NCBI GenBank assembly: GCA_051453625.1
Contig: JBOZIK010000001.1
Coordinates: 263,342,971 to 263,406,970 of the forward strand
Source of the DNA: Welwitschia mirabilis
Taxonomy: Eukaryota > Gnetophyta > Gnetopsida > Welwitschiales
Reading direction: 5' to 3'
DNA length: 64,000 bases
Both the position numbers and the translations under genes were made by a program. Positions 1 to 12,740 of this stretch are shown in pieces. Positions within the stretch are counted from its first letter, which is position 1. Each line of letters opens with the position of its first letter. Under the pieces are notes generated by a model. The model saw nothing but the letters and a program-made list of their open reading frames with translations, was not told where the DNA came from and ran no database searches.

Positions 1-1262
1 ACAAATGTGGGCACAAAAATTCTTTATTAAACTTCTTGTCTTTTTTTTTTAAGCTAACTTCTCCAATAATAAAGCTTAACACATGATTTTTTAGCTCTTT
101 TAACTTTTTAGTTGTGACTTCTTTTGTAGGATCTTCTTCATTTTCAATTGACATTACATTAGTTGTGGGGGTGCTTGAAGAAACATCTTCTTCATCATTT
201 GAACCAATAGGCCTTATTCCAACATCATTAATTTGCACATTTATTGATTCTTTTATAGTTAAACTTCTCTTATTAAAGACATGATAAGCTCTAGTTCTAG
301 TTGAATAATCCAAAAACATAGCTTTATTGGCTTTACATTCAAATTTGCTTAAATGTTCTCTATCTTTAAGCACATAAAATTTATTCCAAAGAGTTTAAAA
401 TATGAAACATTAGGTTATCTTCCTTTTCACAATTCATATAACATTTTATCTATCCCAGATCTAAGATAACCTATGTTAATAATATAACATGGTATGCTAA
501 CAGCCTTAGCCCAAAACGATTTTGGAATCTCCTTAACATTTAACATAGTTTGTACCATTTCTTAGAGGACTCTATTCTTTCTTTTAGATATACCATTCTA
601 TTGTGGCATTTTAGGGGCTAAAAATTAATGATCAATTCCATTGTCAATGTAATATTTCTCAAATAAATGGTTCTCAAATTTACCATCATGATTACTTCTT
701 ATTTTCTTTATGGAATACTCTTTCTCATTTTGAATCATGTTGCATATCTCAACCTAATATTTGTAAGTTCTAAATTTGTTTAAAAGAAATGAAACCCATG
801 TATATCAAGAAAAGTAATCAACCATAGTAAGAAAATAATGTTTACCACCTAGACTTTGAGTTTGAGTAGGGCTGACCAAGTCCTATGAATGAGTTCTAAC
901 GACATAGTTGTGGAAACTTGTTTTTAACTTTTATGTGAAGTTCTTATTTGTTTTCCCTTTTAGCATGCATCACATAAACCCTATTTTTCTACATTTATCT
1001 TAGGAATACCTTTCATAATGTTTTTACAAATATTTATTTCTAATTGATCATAATTAATATGACCTAATTGTTTATGGCAAATCTCTTCTTGAGCAACATC
1101 AAAAAAATAACACAGGGAAAACGATTGATCTATGCTATAAACATTGTCTATCTATTTGATCTAAGGATAATACCGTTTTATTTTCTATGCAAAATTTCAC
1201 ATTTAGACTTATCAAAAACTACCTTATGACCTTTATCATATATTTGGCTAATACCCAATAAA
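1..1262 (-). pseudogene. Copia integrase pseudogene with GAG-pre-integrase domain
   Basis: Minus-strand translation gives the Copia pre-integrase and integrase sequence in pieces. Pre-integrase: HKQLGHINYDQL (about 1,050-1,095) and LCDAC..KGKQIRTSHKS. Core: RSNHDGKFENHLFEKYY (about 645-700), NGIDH and NGISKRKNRVL (about 565-640). C-terminal side: IPKSFWAKAVS, VLKDREHLSKFECKANKA and YSTRTRAYHVFNKRSLTIKE (about 230-400). Family members have Asp in RS-D-H and Glu in V-E-RKNR. Here these read Asn (codon 691-693) and Lys (codon 583-585), so two of the three catalytic acids are gone. Stops replace Gln at several places, for instance before NGIS. It encoded DNA integration by a retrotransposon and is certainly inactive. 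Confidence 0.88.
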
Positions 1263-1523
1263 TTATGCTTTTAAATCATTAACATATAAAACTTCATTAA
1301 TTATAGGTAAATTACCTCCACCAATGATTCCTATAGCTTTAATTTTTTTTCTTCCATTATCACCAAAAGTAACTTCCCTTCCATCAAAGTTGCTCAACCA
1401 TTTGAATCTAGATTTATTGTCCATCATGTATCTTGAGAATCCACTGTTCAAATACCAACTACTATCATTTGAGACCTTGAAAGCTGTCTGAATTAAGATA
1501 TTTTTTAAATCATTAGCTTTCAC
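1263..1523 (-). pseudogene. Copia aspartic protease remnant
   Basis: An 86-codon open piece on the minus strand carries WYLNSGFSRYMMDNKSRF and then VTFGDNGRKKIKAIGIIGGG, ending VLYVNDLKA. This matches the Copia retropepsin block WYLDSGCSRHMTG...VTFGDN, followed by the sequence leading into the pre-integrase region. The catalytic Asp of D-S-G reads Asn, so the protease would be dead. It lies between the gag zinc-knuckle remnant (higher coordinates) and the pre-integrase domain (lower coordinates), as expected. The start Met has no significance, because the original frame was part of a gag-pol polyprotein. Confidence 0.85.
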
Positions 1524-2199
1524 TCACTTAGTCTTTTTAGACTTATGTGGTATACCTTATTTTGAAATAATTTTAAATGGAAAAGTACTAACTAGATTTG
1601 AAAATAGCATCACTTTTCTAGCATTACAATACAACTTTGAATGATCTGACTTAGTACAAAAATGATAATTAACTTTAGAAATAAACTTATTTTGCTAAAT
1701 TACCTAATTTTTCTCATTTCATGGGCTTTGGAGGATGAAACCAATACCTGACTATCATGATCTATTTTTGAATTCCAAGCATATGTTCTAATTTAGTTAA
1801 ATCACTAGAACATTTATTAACAAAATGAGACAAACCGATGATACAAGATTGGAATTTTTAAATTTGATCATTTTGTACTTCAATTTTATTTCCTCCTTTT
1901 CTTTAGTGAGATATTTTACAATATTGTTTAGATCATTTATGTGCATTACTAACTTTTCACATTCCATATACAATTCTTGATAGGTATCTTTATGCTTATT
2001 CTAATCTTCTTTAATAACATCCAAATCATTAGGTTTAGATGTACAGGTAAGTTTTGTAATGGAAGCACAACTACCATGAAAAATATTCTTTTATCTCCAT
2101 TTAAATATTGTCCTAAACTACTATCATCATTCTCATATACATTGTTCCATGTTGAAATAAATAAAGATGTTTTTTACTTTCTTTGTTTTCTCTTATTGT

Positions 2200-3109
2200 T
2201 TGTGTACTTATTTAACATGTGTTTAAATCCTTTTCATGTATAGCATTCGATCTTTTTTTCTTTATCATTATCTTTTTTAAATTTTGAGTATCTCTTTTTA
2301 TACCTATACTTGTCTCATATTTATTCTTTCTTCTATTCAAAAATTTCTTAAATCTTCTTTCTAGGAGAGCAGTTTTGTCATCATCTAGTTCTTCATCAGA
2401 TTTCTCTAACTTATACTCTTCCTGAACATACTTTAAAGCAATACCTTTCTTCTTATCTTTAGAAAATTTTAATTTATATGTTTGTAAATTACCTTGTAAT
2501 TCTTCTAGATCCATCATGTTAATATACTTTCTTTCTTCAATTGCTGTGACTTTTAGTTTAAATCTCTTTTAAAGGGATTTTAGCACTTTTTAGACTACTT
2601 TTACCTCATCTAATATTTCATCCAAACTGGCTATGGAATTTATGATTTCAGTAAACCTAGAAAAGAATTCCTATAAAGTATCCTCCTTATCAATATGAAT
2701 ATCTTCAAATTTCAAAAAAAAGCATTTGGAGCTTTCACTACTTAATAGTGGATGTCCCTTCATGTGTAACTTTAAAAATATTCCATGTCTCTTTTACATG
2801 TTCATAGTTTACAATCTATTTGAATTCGTCTACACAGACTACATAAAATATAGCATTAATAGTATGGGCATCTATGAGCTCTGGATCTATTAGTGAAAGT
2901 CCATTGGCCTTAGGTTTTTGGAACTAAAATGGTATTATCGTGGGCATTAATTTTCGTTAGACTAGGCATAATATATCCATTTTGAATAACCTATTCAATA
3001 TCTATATCTAGAAATATAAGTAAGATTCCTATTTGGACCTTTAAATACAATTTAACCCAACAAACATGGGTGGATGACTAGTGGAAAAACCATCAAAAGG
3101 ATTACTCAT
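2200..3109 (-). pseudogene. Copia gag (UBN2-type) pseudogene
   Basis: A plausible gag start is the ATG at 3,109 (minus): MSNPFDGFSTSHPPMFVG, resembling the PPMFDGTNY opening of Copia gag. Further on are EFFSRFTEIINSIASLDEI (about 2,600-2,660), KVTAIEERKYINMMDLEEL (about 2,500-2,560) and a long hydrophilic piece ending in KKFLNRRKNK. Around 2,225-2,245 a frameshifted C-Y-x-stop-K-x-x-K-H pattern is probably the old CCHC knuckle (family form CYECKKPGH). Gag coats the particle RNA. Stops and frameshifts make this a relic. The plus-strand open frame at 1,977-2,243 is a shadow of it. Confidence 0.8.
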
Positions 3110-3155
3110 TTTTTGATTCTAAAGTCTAGACTTATTAGGTTTTTAACATGAACTA

Positions 3156-3169
3156 AACAAATAATACCA
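3156..3169 (-). other. Degraded primer-binding site of the Copia element
   Basis: On the minus strand TGGTATTAT lies between the presumed LTR end and gag. It resembles the start of the initiator-Met primer site TGGTATCAGAGC, with several mismatches. Position relative to gag (about 50 bp upstream of the ATG) supports the call; the sequence match alone is weak. Confidence 0.35.
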
Positions 3170-3171
3170 CA

Positions 3172-4553
3172 TGTAGGATTAAGAACCTTAGAGGGAGATG
3201 GATAGGTTTGTAAAAATTATTTAAATCACTTTACAATATTAAATTTACTTGAAGTGAATCACTAAAAACTTATGTAAGAAAATTGAAACTATTCTAAAAA
3301 ATAAATAATAGAAATCACAAAAATACCAATTAGAAGCACACAAGGTTTATAGTGGTTTAGCAAAATCCCCTACTCCACTCTCGATAATTATTTTCTATTC
3401 AATCTTGATTTGAATCTCCATTAGTCTCTTCCATGTATTATAAGTTCATCTATAACCTTTACAAGTAAAATTTTTCTAAAGATTAAATCTCAACATTTTG
3501 TATGAAAGCATCGTAGTGATGAAGGTATGCCCAAAAGAATAGGTATCACTTGATCTTTAGCTCAATAATAATACTAAATAACTTCTCCATAAGATGGTAC
3601 AATCTAAAAAAAAAAAAGAGTGCTACTAACCTAACCACGCATGTAAAGATACCAACAATTCTTATTTTGCCTTTTGTTAGAAATGAGATGCTAATGAGTA
3701 TAATGAAAATATCTAAAAGATTCAAAAGTTTGGTGCAGTGATTTAGCAATATATAGTGGAAGAGTTTTTATAAGTGAAAACATCTTCCAATTAACATAAA
3801 ATGGATACATAATGGCTATAAAATTTTCATTTCCATCATGGTTAATTAACCCCTTAAAAGTCCGATTGACCTCATCCAGTGTTGTTACTTAGATTAGTCA
3901 CCCTTGTGTTCTTCTGATCAATCCCAGTTTCGTATGGCTTCATGTCTAGTTAACTTCTCAAAATTTGGTTGACTACTCATTAAGTTGTTCACATATCTAT
4001 CCAGTCACTCACTTGGTCTAGAAAAAATCCAATATAGATTCTTTCTCTAGATTCATTGGACACCATAAAGGTTCAGCCGACCCTTTTGCTAATTAGTTAT
4101 GAAGTATTAATGCTTATCTGCATATGTCTAGTCAACTCCTCAAGTGTCCAATCAACTTCTTGATGGTTGGCTAAGAAGTATTAAATGGATAGTACTTAAG
4201 TTCGGTAAACTCCTTAGATGTCCATTAAACCCCTTAACAATTGACTTAAAAGTACTAGATGCATAATGCTCTAGTCCAGTTGGCCCCTCAGGTATTCGGT
4301 CGACCCCTTGACGATTGGTTAAGAAGCACTAATGCTCAGGTTTACATGTCTAATCAACCCCTTAAATGTTTGATCAATCCTTTTGAATTTAGTTTACTTT
4401 TATGTAAGCTTTAGATGTAGTCAACCCCTTAAAATTCTAGTAGATCCCTTAAGAGAATATCAAAACTTGATAGGTTTCAAGATCAAAATATGACATAAAA
4501 TACTTTAGCTTCTAACCCACAATTGATCAATATTTTCTACACAAGATACAACA
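3172..4553 (-). repeat. LTR of the Copia element (about 1.38 kb)
   Basis: Read on the minus strand it would begin TGTTGTATCTTG at 4,553 and end CCTACA at 3,172, next to the degraded primer site, giving TG...CA ends. Near 3,340-3,390 the plus strand has caaggtttatagtggttt and cccctactccactctc, close to a stretch common in plant SIRE-type LTRs. Boundaries are by eye. The second LTR is outside the window, so they could not be checked by LTR-LTR comparison. Confidence 0.55.
4122..4445. repeat. Imperfect ~75-bp repeats inside the Copia LTR
   Basis: The phrase (a/g)tcaaCYCCTYAaRTRTYYRRTcaaCcccTT recurs about every 70-80 bp, beginning near 4,128, 4,204, 4,277, 4,352 and 4,419, often followed by GAYGRTTGGYTAAGAAG and RCTARATGC-like words. 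A weaker copy may start near 3,840. Arrays of this kind are known in LTRs of plant SIRE-type elements. Confidence 0.6.
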
Positions 4554-5167
4554 AATTTCGCTTCATATAAAATATTAGTTTAACATCAATTAACAAATAA
4601 TAATTCAACAAGTTCTACAAAATTTTAGTATGAATAAAGAATCTAAATAGATCATAATGAGATAAATGATGCTATAAAAACGTTTGGAAAAAAAAACATT
4701 GTAAAATGGATGATGACTCTAGCCATTTTATCACTCTATGAATGAAATTTTATGTAAAGGTTTATCACTCGTAAAGATATGTTTTAGTGTTATAATCTAA
4801 CCTCAATTGTAACTAAAATGGTCAAAAAAGAAATAAAATGTAAATTTGCCCTATATGATAAAAACATCATTACAACTAGATCTTTTATTACAATGCATAA
4901 AAATGGAAATAAAACCTAATTGAAATAACCTATTAATAAGAGAAATAAATTTCCTAAGATGATAGCCTATTTAGTCATATTTGTTGTGAATTTTATTTTT
5001 AGGATTAAAATGTCAAGCAAGTATTATACTCATTAATTACACCTATAAAATTTTAAAAATAAATAATCAAATTCTTAAGTACAAATGTAAAGAAAATTAA
5101 ATAGAAGAGAATATTTAAGTTTTACCTTTTCATTTTACAATTTACCTTTTCTATGATAATACATATT
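4554..5167. other. AT-rich interval, nothing recognised
   Basis: Stop codons occur in all frames and no domain or repeat partner was recognised. It lies between the Copia LTR and repeat copy A. Confidence 0.4.
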
Positions 5168-8003
5168 CCTTATTTTAAGGATTTAAATCATCTTGCACAT
5201 ATAGGATTATGATATTTTCTTCTAACAAAACTGAGCATGTTTTTTCTGTAAGAATTAGTGTTGCATTACTAGTAAGCATCTATAGCATCAACATAGTTAA
5301 TCATGTCATAAGGAGATTATTAGAGGTAAATTAAAGCAAGCATCTTTAGCCTAGATGTAGTTAAATAAATCTAATTAATTAATTAAAATAAAATATGCTT
5401 TTGAAAAAGGGATATGATATTTTATTTCAATTCTATTTCTCATATTATTGACTTAGTAGCCTAATTAAGAAATATGTTATCCTCATAAAATACTTAAAAA
5501 TAAAAGTATCGTATGAAAGTTAATTCACCTTTTTCATTCATATTTTTCAAAATGAGAGACCTTAAGTAAAACTAACCTTTACAAGGTAACACAAAAATAA
5601 GCACATCCATATTTTGAATAATACAACTGTACTTAAATTCTACCTAAACTTATACTAATAAGATGATCACTTGTTATTGGATTAATTATTAATAATCATT
5701 AACTTAGATTATTAAGTTTCAAAAACTCATACATCCATGAAAGGAAAGAATGGTCACTTAGCTTTATGAAATAAAGTGAACTTGGAAGGGACGAATGGTG
5801 AGATTTAAGGAAACAATGGCTTATTCTATGGAATGGGTAAAATTTTGGATTTTCTAAATGAAATGGCTTAAGGTGAAAATTATAAAATTGGTAGTACTTA
5901 GATTATTTTAGGGAAGAAAGACCATTAAGGAAAAATGTTTTTAATTTTTTAAAAAATTTTCATCCCAAACCTAATCTGAAAGGAAAATATAATTTAAAAA
6001 CATAAAAAGAAATATAAAATTTTCAAAAAGGATTTCCCAATATCATGTATGAATGAAGGCTTAAGAGTATGAAAGAAAATATTGAATGCTAGATGAAAAT
6101 CATGCAAGCATTCTAAAGTAAAAGAGAATCTATGTAAATCTTGATACATGAGTTCATGGAATTAGAAGAACAAAAATACAAGTGGTAAATTTTATTGTTT
6201 AAGATCATAAATGGTCCACCCTTTAACTTATTTTTACTTTTTCAATAATTCTTATAGGAAATAATTTTAAGAGTAAGACAAACATGATTTGTGGACCATT
6301 GGATAAAGTGATTTTTCATTAAAAGATAACAATGAAGATGAAATATTTTTCTTATAAGAATGTTAAGAATAAGGCATTGTTTCTACATATGATGGATCAA
6401 TTATGGGTTCTTATTTAATGTTATTCTCTTCAAAATGATTTCTAAATGATTCATCCTCTTACGTATAACTCTCAACATGTTCCTTACTTTCCTCAAGTGG
6501 GTGTTCATCCTCTAACTTGTGCTTGTCAATTTCCTTAGTGATTTCTTTCTCATTCCAAAAGGATATGATTTAAGTATTAAAGATTTAACTATTCACAATT
6601 ATTTCAAATAATTCAAGATTCCTAAAATTATATTCATAAAATGTAATAAGTATTTCCTTTTCTAATTCATTAAGTAACTTTTCCTTATGTGGTTGCTCAA
6701 ACTCTAGTTTCTCATTAGGTTCTTCCTCACTCCTAAGGGATATAGATTTAGATATATTTCATAGATGTATATTTTAACTCATATTGATTAAATAAAGGAA
6801 GGATGAGATAAGTATTAATATTTTAGCTATGATTTATAGGAATCTTTGTGGCATCTTACCCAATGATTTTAAAGGGAATTATTAAATGTAGAAAGATATA
6901 TTGTATTAGTTAAATGATGATGAATATGGAAGGGAATAGGAAGGATGCTCATAGAGAAATGAACAATAAGGATTAGAGAGTAATAATAATGAGAAGCAAT
7001 GGTCGTAACAAGTGGTGGGAAACATAGGATCACACTTTTTTTATTTAAAGAAAATGTTTTTAAACTTAATATTATAAAGATATTAATCTATTTGTGGAGG
7101 AGGTTCGATGTTTTGAAGATAATCGCTAACAATTTGCTCAATGTTAAAAGGATCTTGATGTTTAAAATGATAGAGGTTGTCATTTAGAAAAGACAAAGGG
7201 TATTGACAACATGATAGAAGATAAATGTTATGAGAGATGATGTAAGGTACAAATTCATAGTTATCTTAGTAAGAATATAATCCATGAGTGTAGGAGATTG
7301 AAAAAGTCTTGAAGGATTATCTAAGTATTCAAGTTAAATATAATCCTTTATAGTTTTCTCAGATTAAAGATAGTCTTATACATTTTTTTTAAGTTAAATG
7401 TGATTAGTAAAACTATAGGGATTCTCATAGTCCCCATAGAAATATGTTTTAGAAAATAATCTATAAAATTTACTAGTAGGATTACATTTTCATAAATCAA
7501 TTGGGTTTTAAAAGGGATCAATATCAAACAAAGTTTAGGAGATACAAAGAAAACTTTATGTAAAATTTGGTAGTGAAATTCTTAGAAAGGTGAGTTACAC
7601 CAATCACTATTCATGACAACACTAGTTATTTTTAGAGAAATGGTTTAGGAAAAAAGGCATTACATTCTTGACTATACAAACTAATTTACATAAGGATCCA
7701 TAAAAAATAAATAGTAGAAAATGTAAATGGAAGAGAAATAAATGACATAGAACCTATGAAAAAATACTAACTTTTTTTTAGAAAACCTTAATAACTAAAA
7801 TAAAAATGCATAGAAAAAGTAAAACTAAGTACGTAATGAAAAATTGATAAAAAGAAAATAAAATGAAAGGATGAGTTATATTAGTTTTCAACTTACTTAA
7901 CTTTTTATCCTTGTTTGAGTCAAAAACCAATAGAAAATTCATTAGAGCTATAATTTAAAAAAAAACTAATATAAGAATCAAAAATTTAATATAATTTAAT
8001 AAA
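5168..8003. repeat. Unclassified dispersed repeat, copy A
   Basis: Successive blocks match copy B at 33,880-36,600 in the same order and orientation: attagtgttgcattacta (5,257 versus 33,948), taagtaaaactaacctt versus caagtaaagctaacctt (5,564 versus 34,298), a tattaataatcattaactta-like block near 5,690 versus 34,420, and gagatttaaggaa versus aagatttaaggtg (5,790 versus 34,535). Small in-frame pieces exist on the minus strand (for example 7,090-7,187, HQDPFNIEQIVSDYLQNIEP), but no known domain was identified. It could be the internal or 3' region of an LTR element. The right end is hidden by the gap at 8,004. Confidence 0.6.
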
Positions 8004-8776
8004 NNNNNNNNNNNNNNNNNNNNNNNNNNNNNNNNNNNNNNNNNNNNNNNNNNNNNNNNNNNNNNNNNNNNNNNNNNNNNNNNNNNNNNNNNNNNNNNNN
8101 NNNNNNNNNNNNNNNNNNNNNNNNNNNNNNNNNNNNNNNNNNNNNNNNNNNNNNNNNNNNNNNNNNNNNNNNNNNNNNNNNNNNNNNNNNNNNNNNNNNN
8201 NNNNNNNNNNNNNNNNNNNNNNNNNNNNNNNNNNNNNNNNNNNNNNNNNNNNNNNNNNNNNNNNNNNNNNNNNNNNNNNNNNNNNNNNNNNNNNNNNNNN
8301 NNNNNNNNNNNNNNNNNNNNNNNNNNNNNNNNNNNNNNNNNNNNNNNNNNNNNNNNNNNNNNNNNNNNNNNNNNNNNNNNNNNNNNNNNNNNNNNNNNNN
8401 NNNNNNNNNNNNNNNNNNNNNNNNNNNNNNNNNNNNNNNNNNNNNNNNNNNNNNNNNNNNNNNNNNNNNNNNNNNNNNNNNNNNNNNNNNNNNNNNNNNN
8501 NNNNNNNNNNNNNNNNNNNNNNNNNNNNNNNNNNNNNNNNNNNNNNNNNNNNNNNNNNNNNNNNNNNNNNNNNNNNNNNNNNNNNNNNNNNNNNNNNNNN
8601 NNNNNNNNNNNNNNNNNNNNNNNNNNNNNNNNNNNNNNNNNNNNNNNNNNNNNNNNNNNNNNNNNNNNNNNNNNNNNNNNNNNNNNNNNNNNNNNNNNNN
8701 NNNNNNNNNNNNNNNNNNNNNNNNNNNNNNNNNNNNNNNNNNNNNNNNNNNNNNNNNNNNNNNNNNNNNNNNNNNN
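8004..8776. other. Assembly gap (773 N) with duplicated flanks
   Basis: The 29 bases ending at 8,003 (starting agaatcaaaaatttaatata) recur immediately after the gap at 8,777-8,806. Two contig ends that overlap but were not merged would look like this. Open frames reported across the Ns are meaningless. Confidence 0.9.
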
Positions 8777-9839
8777 AAGAATCAAAAATTTAATATAATT
8801 TAATAAAAAAACTCAAACAACTCAATAAAACAAAAATTTTGGATGTCAATGGGAATGAACTAGTACGAGTCACTGGAAGTGTCAAAAAAAAAAAAAAAGA
8901 AATAAAGAGAAAAAATATAAACCCAAAAAATTTCAAGAAAGAAAAGATTATGTACCTTCTGTGAAGCTATCATGAAATTATGCATGATAGCTATTTGTGT
9001 TAGATTTTATGATTCATAAACTTATATCCTTCTTCTAGAAGAGTCTCGATGTCATCCTTTTCATAAGAATAAATCATGATAGAAATCTTAATAGAGGCGA
9101 CATAAACATTTATTAATATATAATGAATTTAAAAAATTCAAAAATCAAGTTCTAAGATGAATAGATGAACTTTAATGATAAAGTGAAAAAATGAAATAAC
9201 TTTAGAGTTCTAACATAAACCTCCTAATAGCAAGACCTTTGCTTTAATAATAATTTGTAACTTCTTGAAATAAGGCTTAAATTATTAATTTGTTATGGCT
9301 TGAATCATGATAACATATTCTTTTTTACTAGATAAGTGTTGATAAATTCCTTAGTCTCTTTGTTCATTTATAGTTTAATGTAAGCATAAAAAGTAAGAAC
9401 TATTATGCTCAAGATTCATCAAGTAAGTTAGAAGTAATCTCAAAATATTTACTCTGTAATAAAAGAGCTCAATAATATAGTCTCATTCCAGCATTAAAAT
9501 TATGAGATTAATTACAACTCAAAATCAAGAATGAATGAGTATTACTTCATTAAAAATAGGAATTACATTGCATCAAAGAATGAAAGCAAAGTTGATACAA
9601 ACTTCTAAAACTAGCCTTAAAGTTAGCCCACTTCCAAAGTGAAAAGTTTATATTAACATTATAAATATTACTCCCTTCTAAGATTTTATGATCAAGATTC
9701 CATATTATAATGAGAAACGCTTGACTTATTTTATAAGTGAGGATAGGGTTAAGGGGGTTTGACTTTTAGTGTTAGATGAGCAGTTACAATCTTTTATCAT
9801 ATAGCATTAGGTAGGGTGGTTGGATCTTTCATCCTTTAA
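8777..9839. other. AT-rich interval, no gene seen
   Basis: Only simple-sequence-like AT-rich DNA, a poly-A run at 8,885-8,899 and the hairpin at 8,965-8,992 were seen. Confidence 0.4.
8965..8992. repeat. Perfect 10-bp inverted repeat (hairpin)
   Basis: agctatcatg and its exact reverse complement catgatagct are separated by the 8-base loop aaattatg. There is no T-run typical of a Pol III terminator next to it, and no gene context. Confidence 0.6.
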
Positions 9840-10360
9840 TATTTAGTGGAGGTAATTATTATGAGTTTAACACATGGCCTTTGGATCATGATGCCTCTAC
9901 CAACTATGTTATTATCATGTATCTTCAACATTACTACTACATGTCACTGCTACATGTTACTACCACATGTCCCTTGCACCATTGCCACATGCACAATAGA
10001 TAATGATTATTCTTTATTAGTGATTGATTAAAATCAAAATTAAAAGTTAATCAGTTTTCCATGATGATTTTAGAACATAAATTTGGAGACAAGTGTCATC
10101 AAATGAGTGGCATTGCCATATAAATAACTGATGTTGTCAATGTTTTTTTACCCGTTATTAGCTTTAGTTTATATCAAATGATTGAAAATGCTATTGAATT
10201 TTTAAAAATTTCAAGGAAATGCATGATATCAAGTATGTCATAAAAAGTAGACATATTTTTATGATTAAATTAGTCAATTAATATCTTCACTATGATAAAT
10301 TACCCTAACATACTTGAGATAAATATCAATTTTTAGAAGTTAATAAGATGAGAAAGTTTT
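9840..10360. repeat. CACATG-type minisatellite and flank, copy 1
   Basis: From about 9,895 to 9,995 the words ctacatgtYac, taccacatgtc and gccacatgcac recur roughly every 15-20 bp. The ~250 bp that follow, including tagacatatttttatga near 10,247, resemble the sequence after a similar array at 32,880-33,260 (gacatatttttctgata near 33,108). This implies two copies of one larger repeat. The plus-strand open frame at 9,846-10,031 lies in this array and is not considered a gene. Confidence 0.55.
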
Positions 10361-10379
10361 TTTCACAAATAAGAATTGT

Positions 10380-12740
10380 ACTAGGAAAATATAATCTTTT
10401 GAATGTCTAAGTGCTATTTTTTCTTTGAAGTTTTTCTAAGACACATTATCCAAGATGGTGTCTAATGTCTTGAAATCTAAAAGGAATGCTAAGAATTTAA
10501 AAATCTCTTCTAAATGGATGAACTTTTTAGGAATAGAAAACTGGAGATTAGGTTAAAACTTCATATAGAAGGCTAATTTTCCTTAATTTATTAAGAATCT
10601 TGAAGCCTTACAAAAGGTGTTAAGATAATGTAAAACATTTTAAATATCATATTTAATGTATTCAATTAAATAGAAAGAGTTATTAGAAAAATAAAAACAA
10701 TAAAGTTATTACTCACTATCTAGAAAACAAAGCCCACAAAGTAAACATGTTTTAAGTTGCTTGTTAATAAGCTAAATCAAAGCATTAGTAGTAAGAATAT
10801 AAAGATAGTAAGAAAGAGAAAAACCTTGATGGATAAATATTTGTAATGAGAAAGATTAAGAATAAATCCCATTAATGGTAATAATGGTAATAAAATTTAT
10901 AAATAGAATTTAAATCATAAAATTAAATGTTTCTAAAAATCCTTATTTTCCTAACTTAGATAGAATAAATCCCAATAAATTTTATCAAAAACATTTTCAT
11001 AATCAATTTTGAGAAATGAAATATTTTGATTTCATCATTTTTTTCATTTTCAACTCTGGACAAAGTAAAAAGATTATTTAAAATATATGTTCCTTTGAAA
11101 AAGACACCTTTCTCAATTCTAATAATAGAAGATAAGATATATTTTAATTTAGAGATAGAGGTTTTGTAATAATTTTAGAGGAAGTGTTTAAGATATTTAT
11201 GAGCCACCAATACTATAATTTTTTGTGACATCATTTTTAGCAATAATTTCAATCTAGTTAAGATTGACGAGTTTTTCAAGAGAACCTATTCTAAAGACAT
11301 CTTTATCCACATCAAGATGTTTATTTACTATTATGTTTCCATTTGTCTTATAGATAGCTACTCACAAACCATCAATTATAGACAACTTGTTATTAGGCAA
11401 GGTAAAGCAAGATTTTTTAAGCTCCTTAATAGAAAGGGGTTTATCAAGCATTTAATTATCTTGAGAAGAAAGAATAAGAAGAATTAAGCCTTCCAAAGTA
11501 TGCAAAGCATTATGGTTGATATTAGACGTGATTACAAAATGATTTCAAAACCCTGAAGAATGTTAGAGTTGTTTGAAAAAATTACTCATTAGAGAAAATG
11601 AAAGATACCATAGCATAAATAAGAGAGAGGTGATTTAAAAAAGAGAATAATTATTTATTATGGCATCACCATGATGAATCCATAAGTCTCTAGCCTTATA
11701 ACATGCTAATTTGTTGAAGGTCCTAATCCACAAGGCTAAGATTTGTATCTAAACAGATTATATGGAGTTAGTGGATGATAGATCTTTTCTTCTCATTTAA
11801 ATATTTTTTAAGATGAGCTTTCCCTTTTTCTCCCCTTTATCAAGGAGCCTACTAAATATTGCAGTGTAACATGCTAGTCTTATACAATTTCTTTTTCAGT
11901 TGGTACAGTTGTTATTAAAGGAAAAGACACATAAAGTATTAGACATGTTCTAAATGAAAGAAAGAAGTTGACATGATTTGTTAAAGTAAACCAAAGAAGC
12001 ATTTAGGATGAAATGAGTTATTTCCTTGGAATTTAACCAAGTGCTATCAAATCTTATTAGGAAGGAGAGGAAAATTTGATTAAACAAAGAAGTTTATTAA
12101 GTGAAGGAGAAGTTGGATTTTTCAAAGAAATTACAAGAAGAAAAGTAGACTCTATATAGATATTTAAAAGTAAACCTACCTTGAGATCTAATACCTTTAC
12201 AGGTAAAGACGTATAAGGGGTTTCTAAGGGAATGATACATGTGATTAAAAAAACCTCCTATTTAATTTCTAGATAGAGCTAGTTTTCATCTCTTAAATAT
12301 TTCATTGTAAAGAAGGACCACCTAGTTTATCATGGGAATCTTCTAGAAACTGAAAACTACAAAAGAAGATCCTATTAGCATGAGCGACATGAGTGGTAAT
12401 CCATCTTCAAAGAATGAACCTTTTACTAGAAGTGGTGAGGATATATATGTTGAATATTCTTATTAAAGTACTTTGAATTTGCAACCAAACTCAAATTGCG
12501 TGGTAGTTAATATCTTCCCTATGATTAAGAATAATAGAAATAAATGGAATATGTAAGAGAAGAATGATTCACCCCTTTCTTTAATGTCATTAGTAATAAA
12601 ACAAGTATGATTTCTCTTAAAATCATAGGATACCTAGGAAACTATGATTACTTGAAAATAAGTACTTAATGACATGTTTTCTAAAGGGGTTTAAAAGACT
12701 CTTAACATTCGAAGAAGTAAGCTGAATCATGAGAGGGAAA
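10380..12740 (-). pseudogene. LINE ORF2 pseudogene (endonuclease and reverse transcriptase)
   Basis: Endonuclease start: SNVKSLLNPFRKHVIKYLF then FLGIL (about 12,620-12,735), matching WNVRGLN-P-K...LGILET of LINE endonucleases. Linker: KARDLWIHHGDAI near 11,680, resembling KARxxWLxxGD. Pre-RT: LDKPLSIKELKKSCF and NNKLSIIDGL (about 11,370-11,460), like PFTEEEIKKA...KAPGPDGF. RT: FLKIDYENVFDKIYWDLFY (about 10,955-11,020), like LKIDFEKAFDKVxWDFL, and IFIHQGFSLSYYLYIL (about 10,780-10,850), like RQGDPLSPYLF. The YADD box was not found. It once copied LINE RNA at the target site and is now inactive. Confidence 0.7.

Larger units (their letters stand above)
1..4553 (-). mobile_element. Decayed Ty1/Copia retrotransposon, SIRE/Maximus-like, 5' part
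   Basis: The minus strand reads, from high to low coordinates: LTR, degraded primer-binding site, gag, zinc knuckle, protease, GAG-pre-integrase domain and integrase. This is the Copia order (integrase before reverse transcriptase). The element leaves the window at position 1 just after the integrase C-terminal region, so RT and RNase H lie outside. Copia is seen from the order and motifs. The SIRE/Maximus assignment is inferred from the long LTR and integrase wording, and is less certain. Many in-frame stops at former Gln codons and frameshifts make it non-coding. Confidence 0.85.

Noticed and set aside
3546-3749. Overlapping open frames on both strands
   Set aside because: They lie inside the Copia LTR, show no domain, and are typical chance frames.
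7955-8785. A 276-codon minus-strand open frame
   Set aside because: Almost all of it is N; it is an artefact of the gap.
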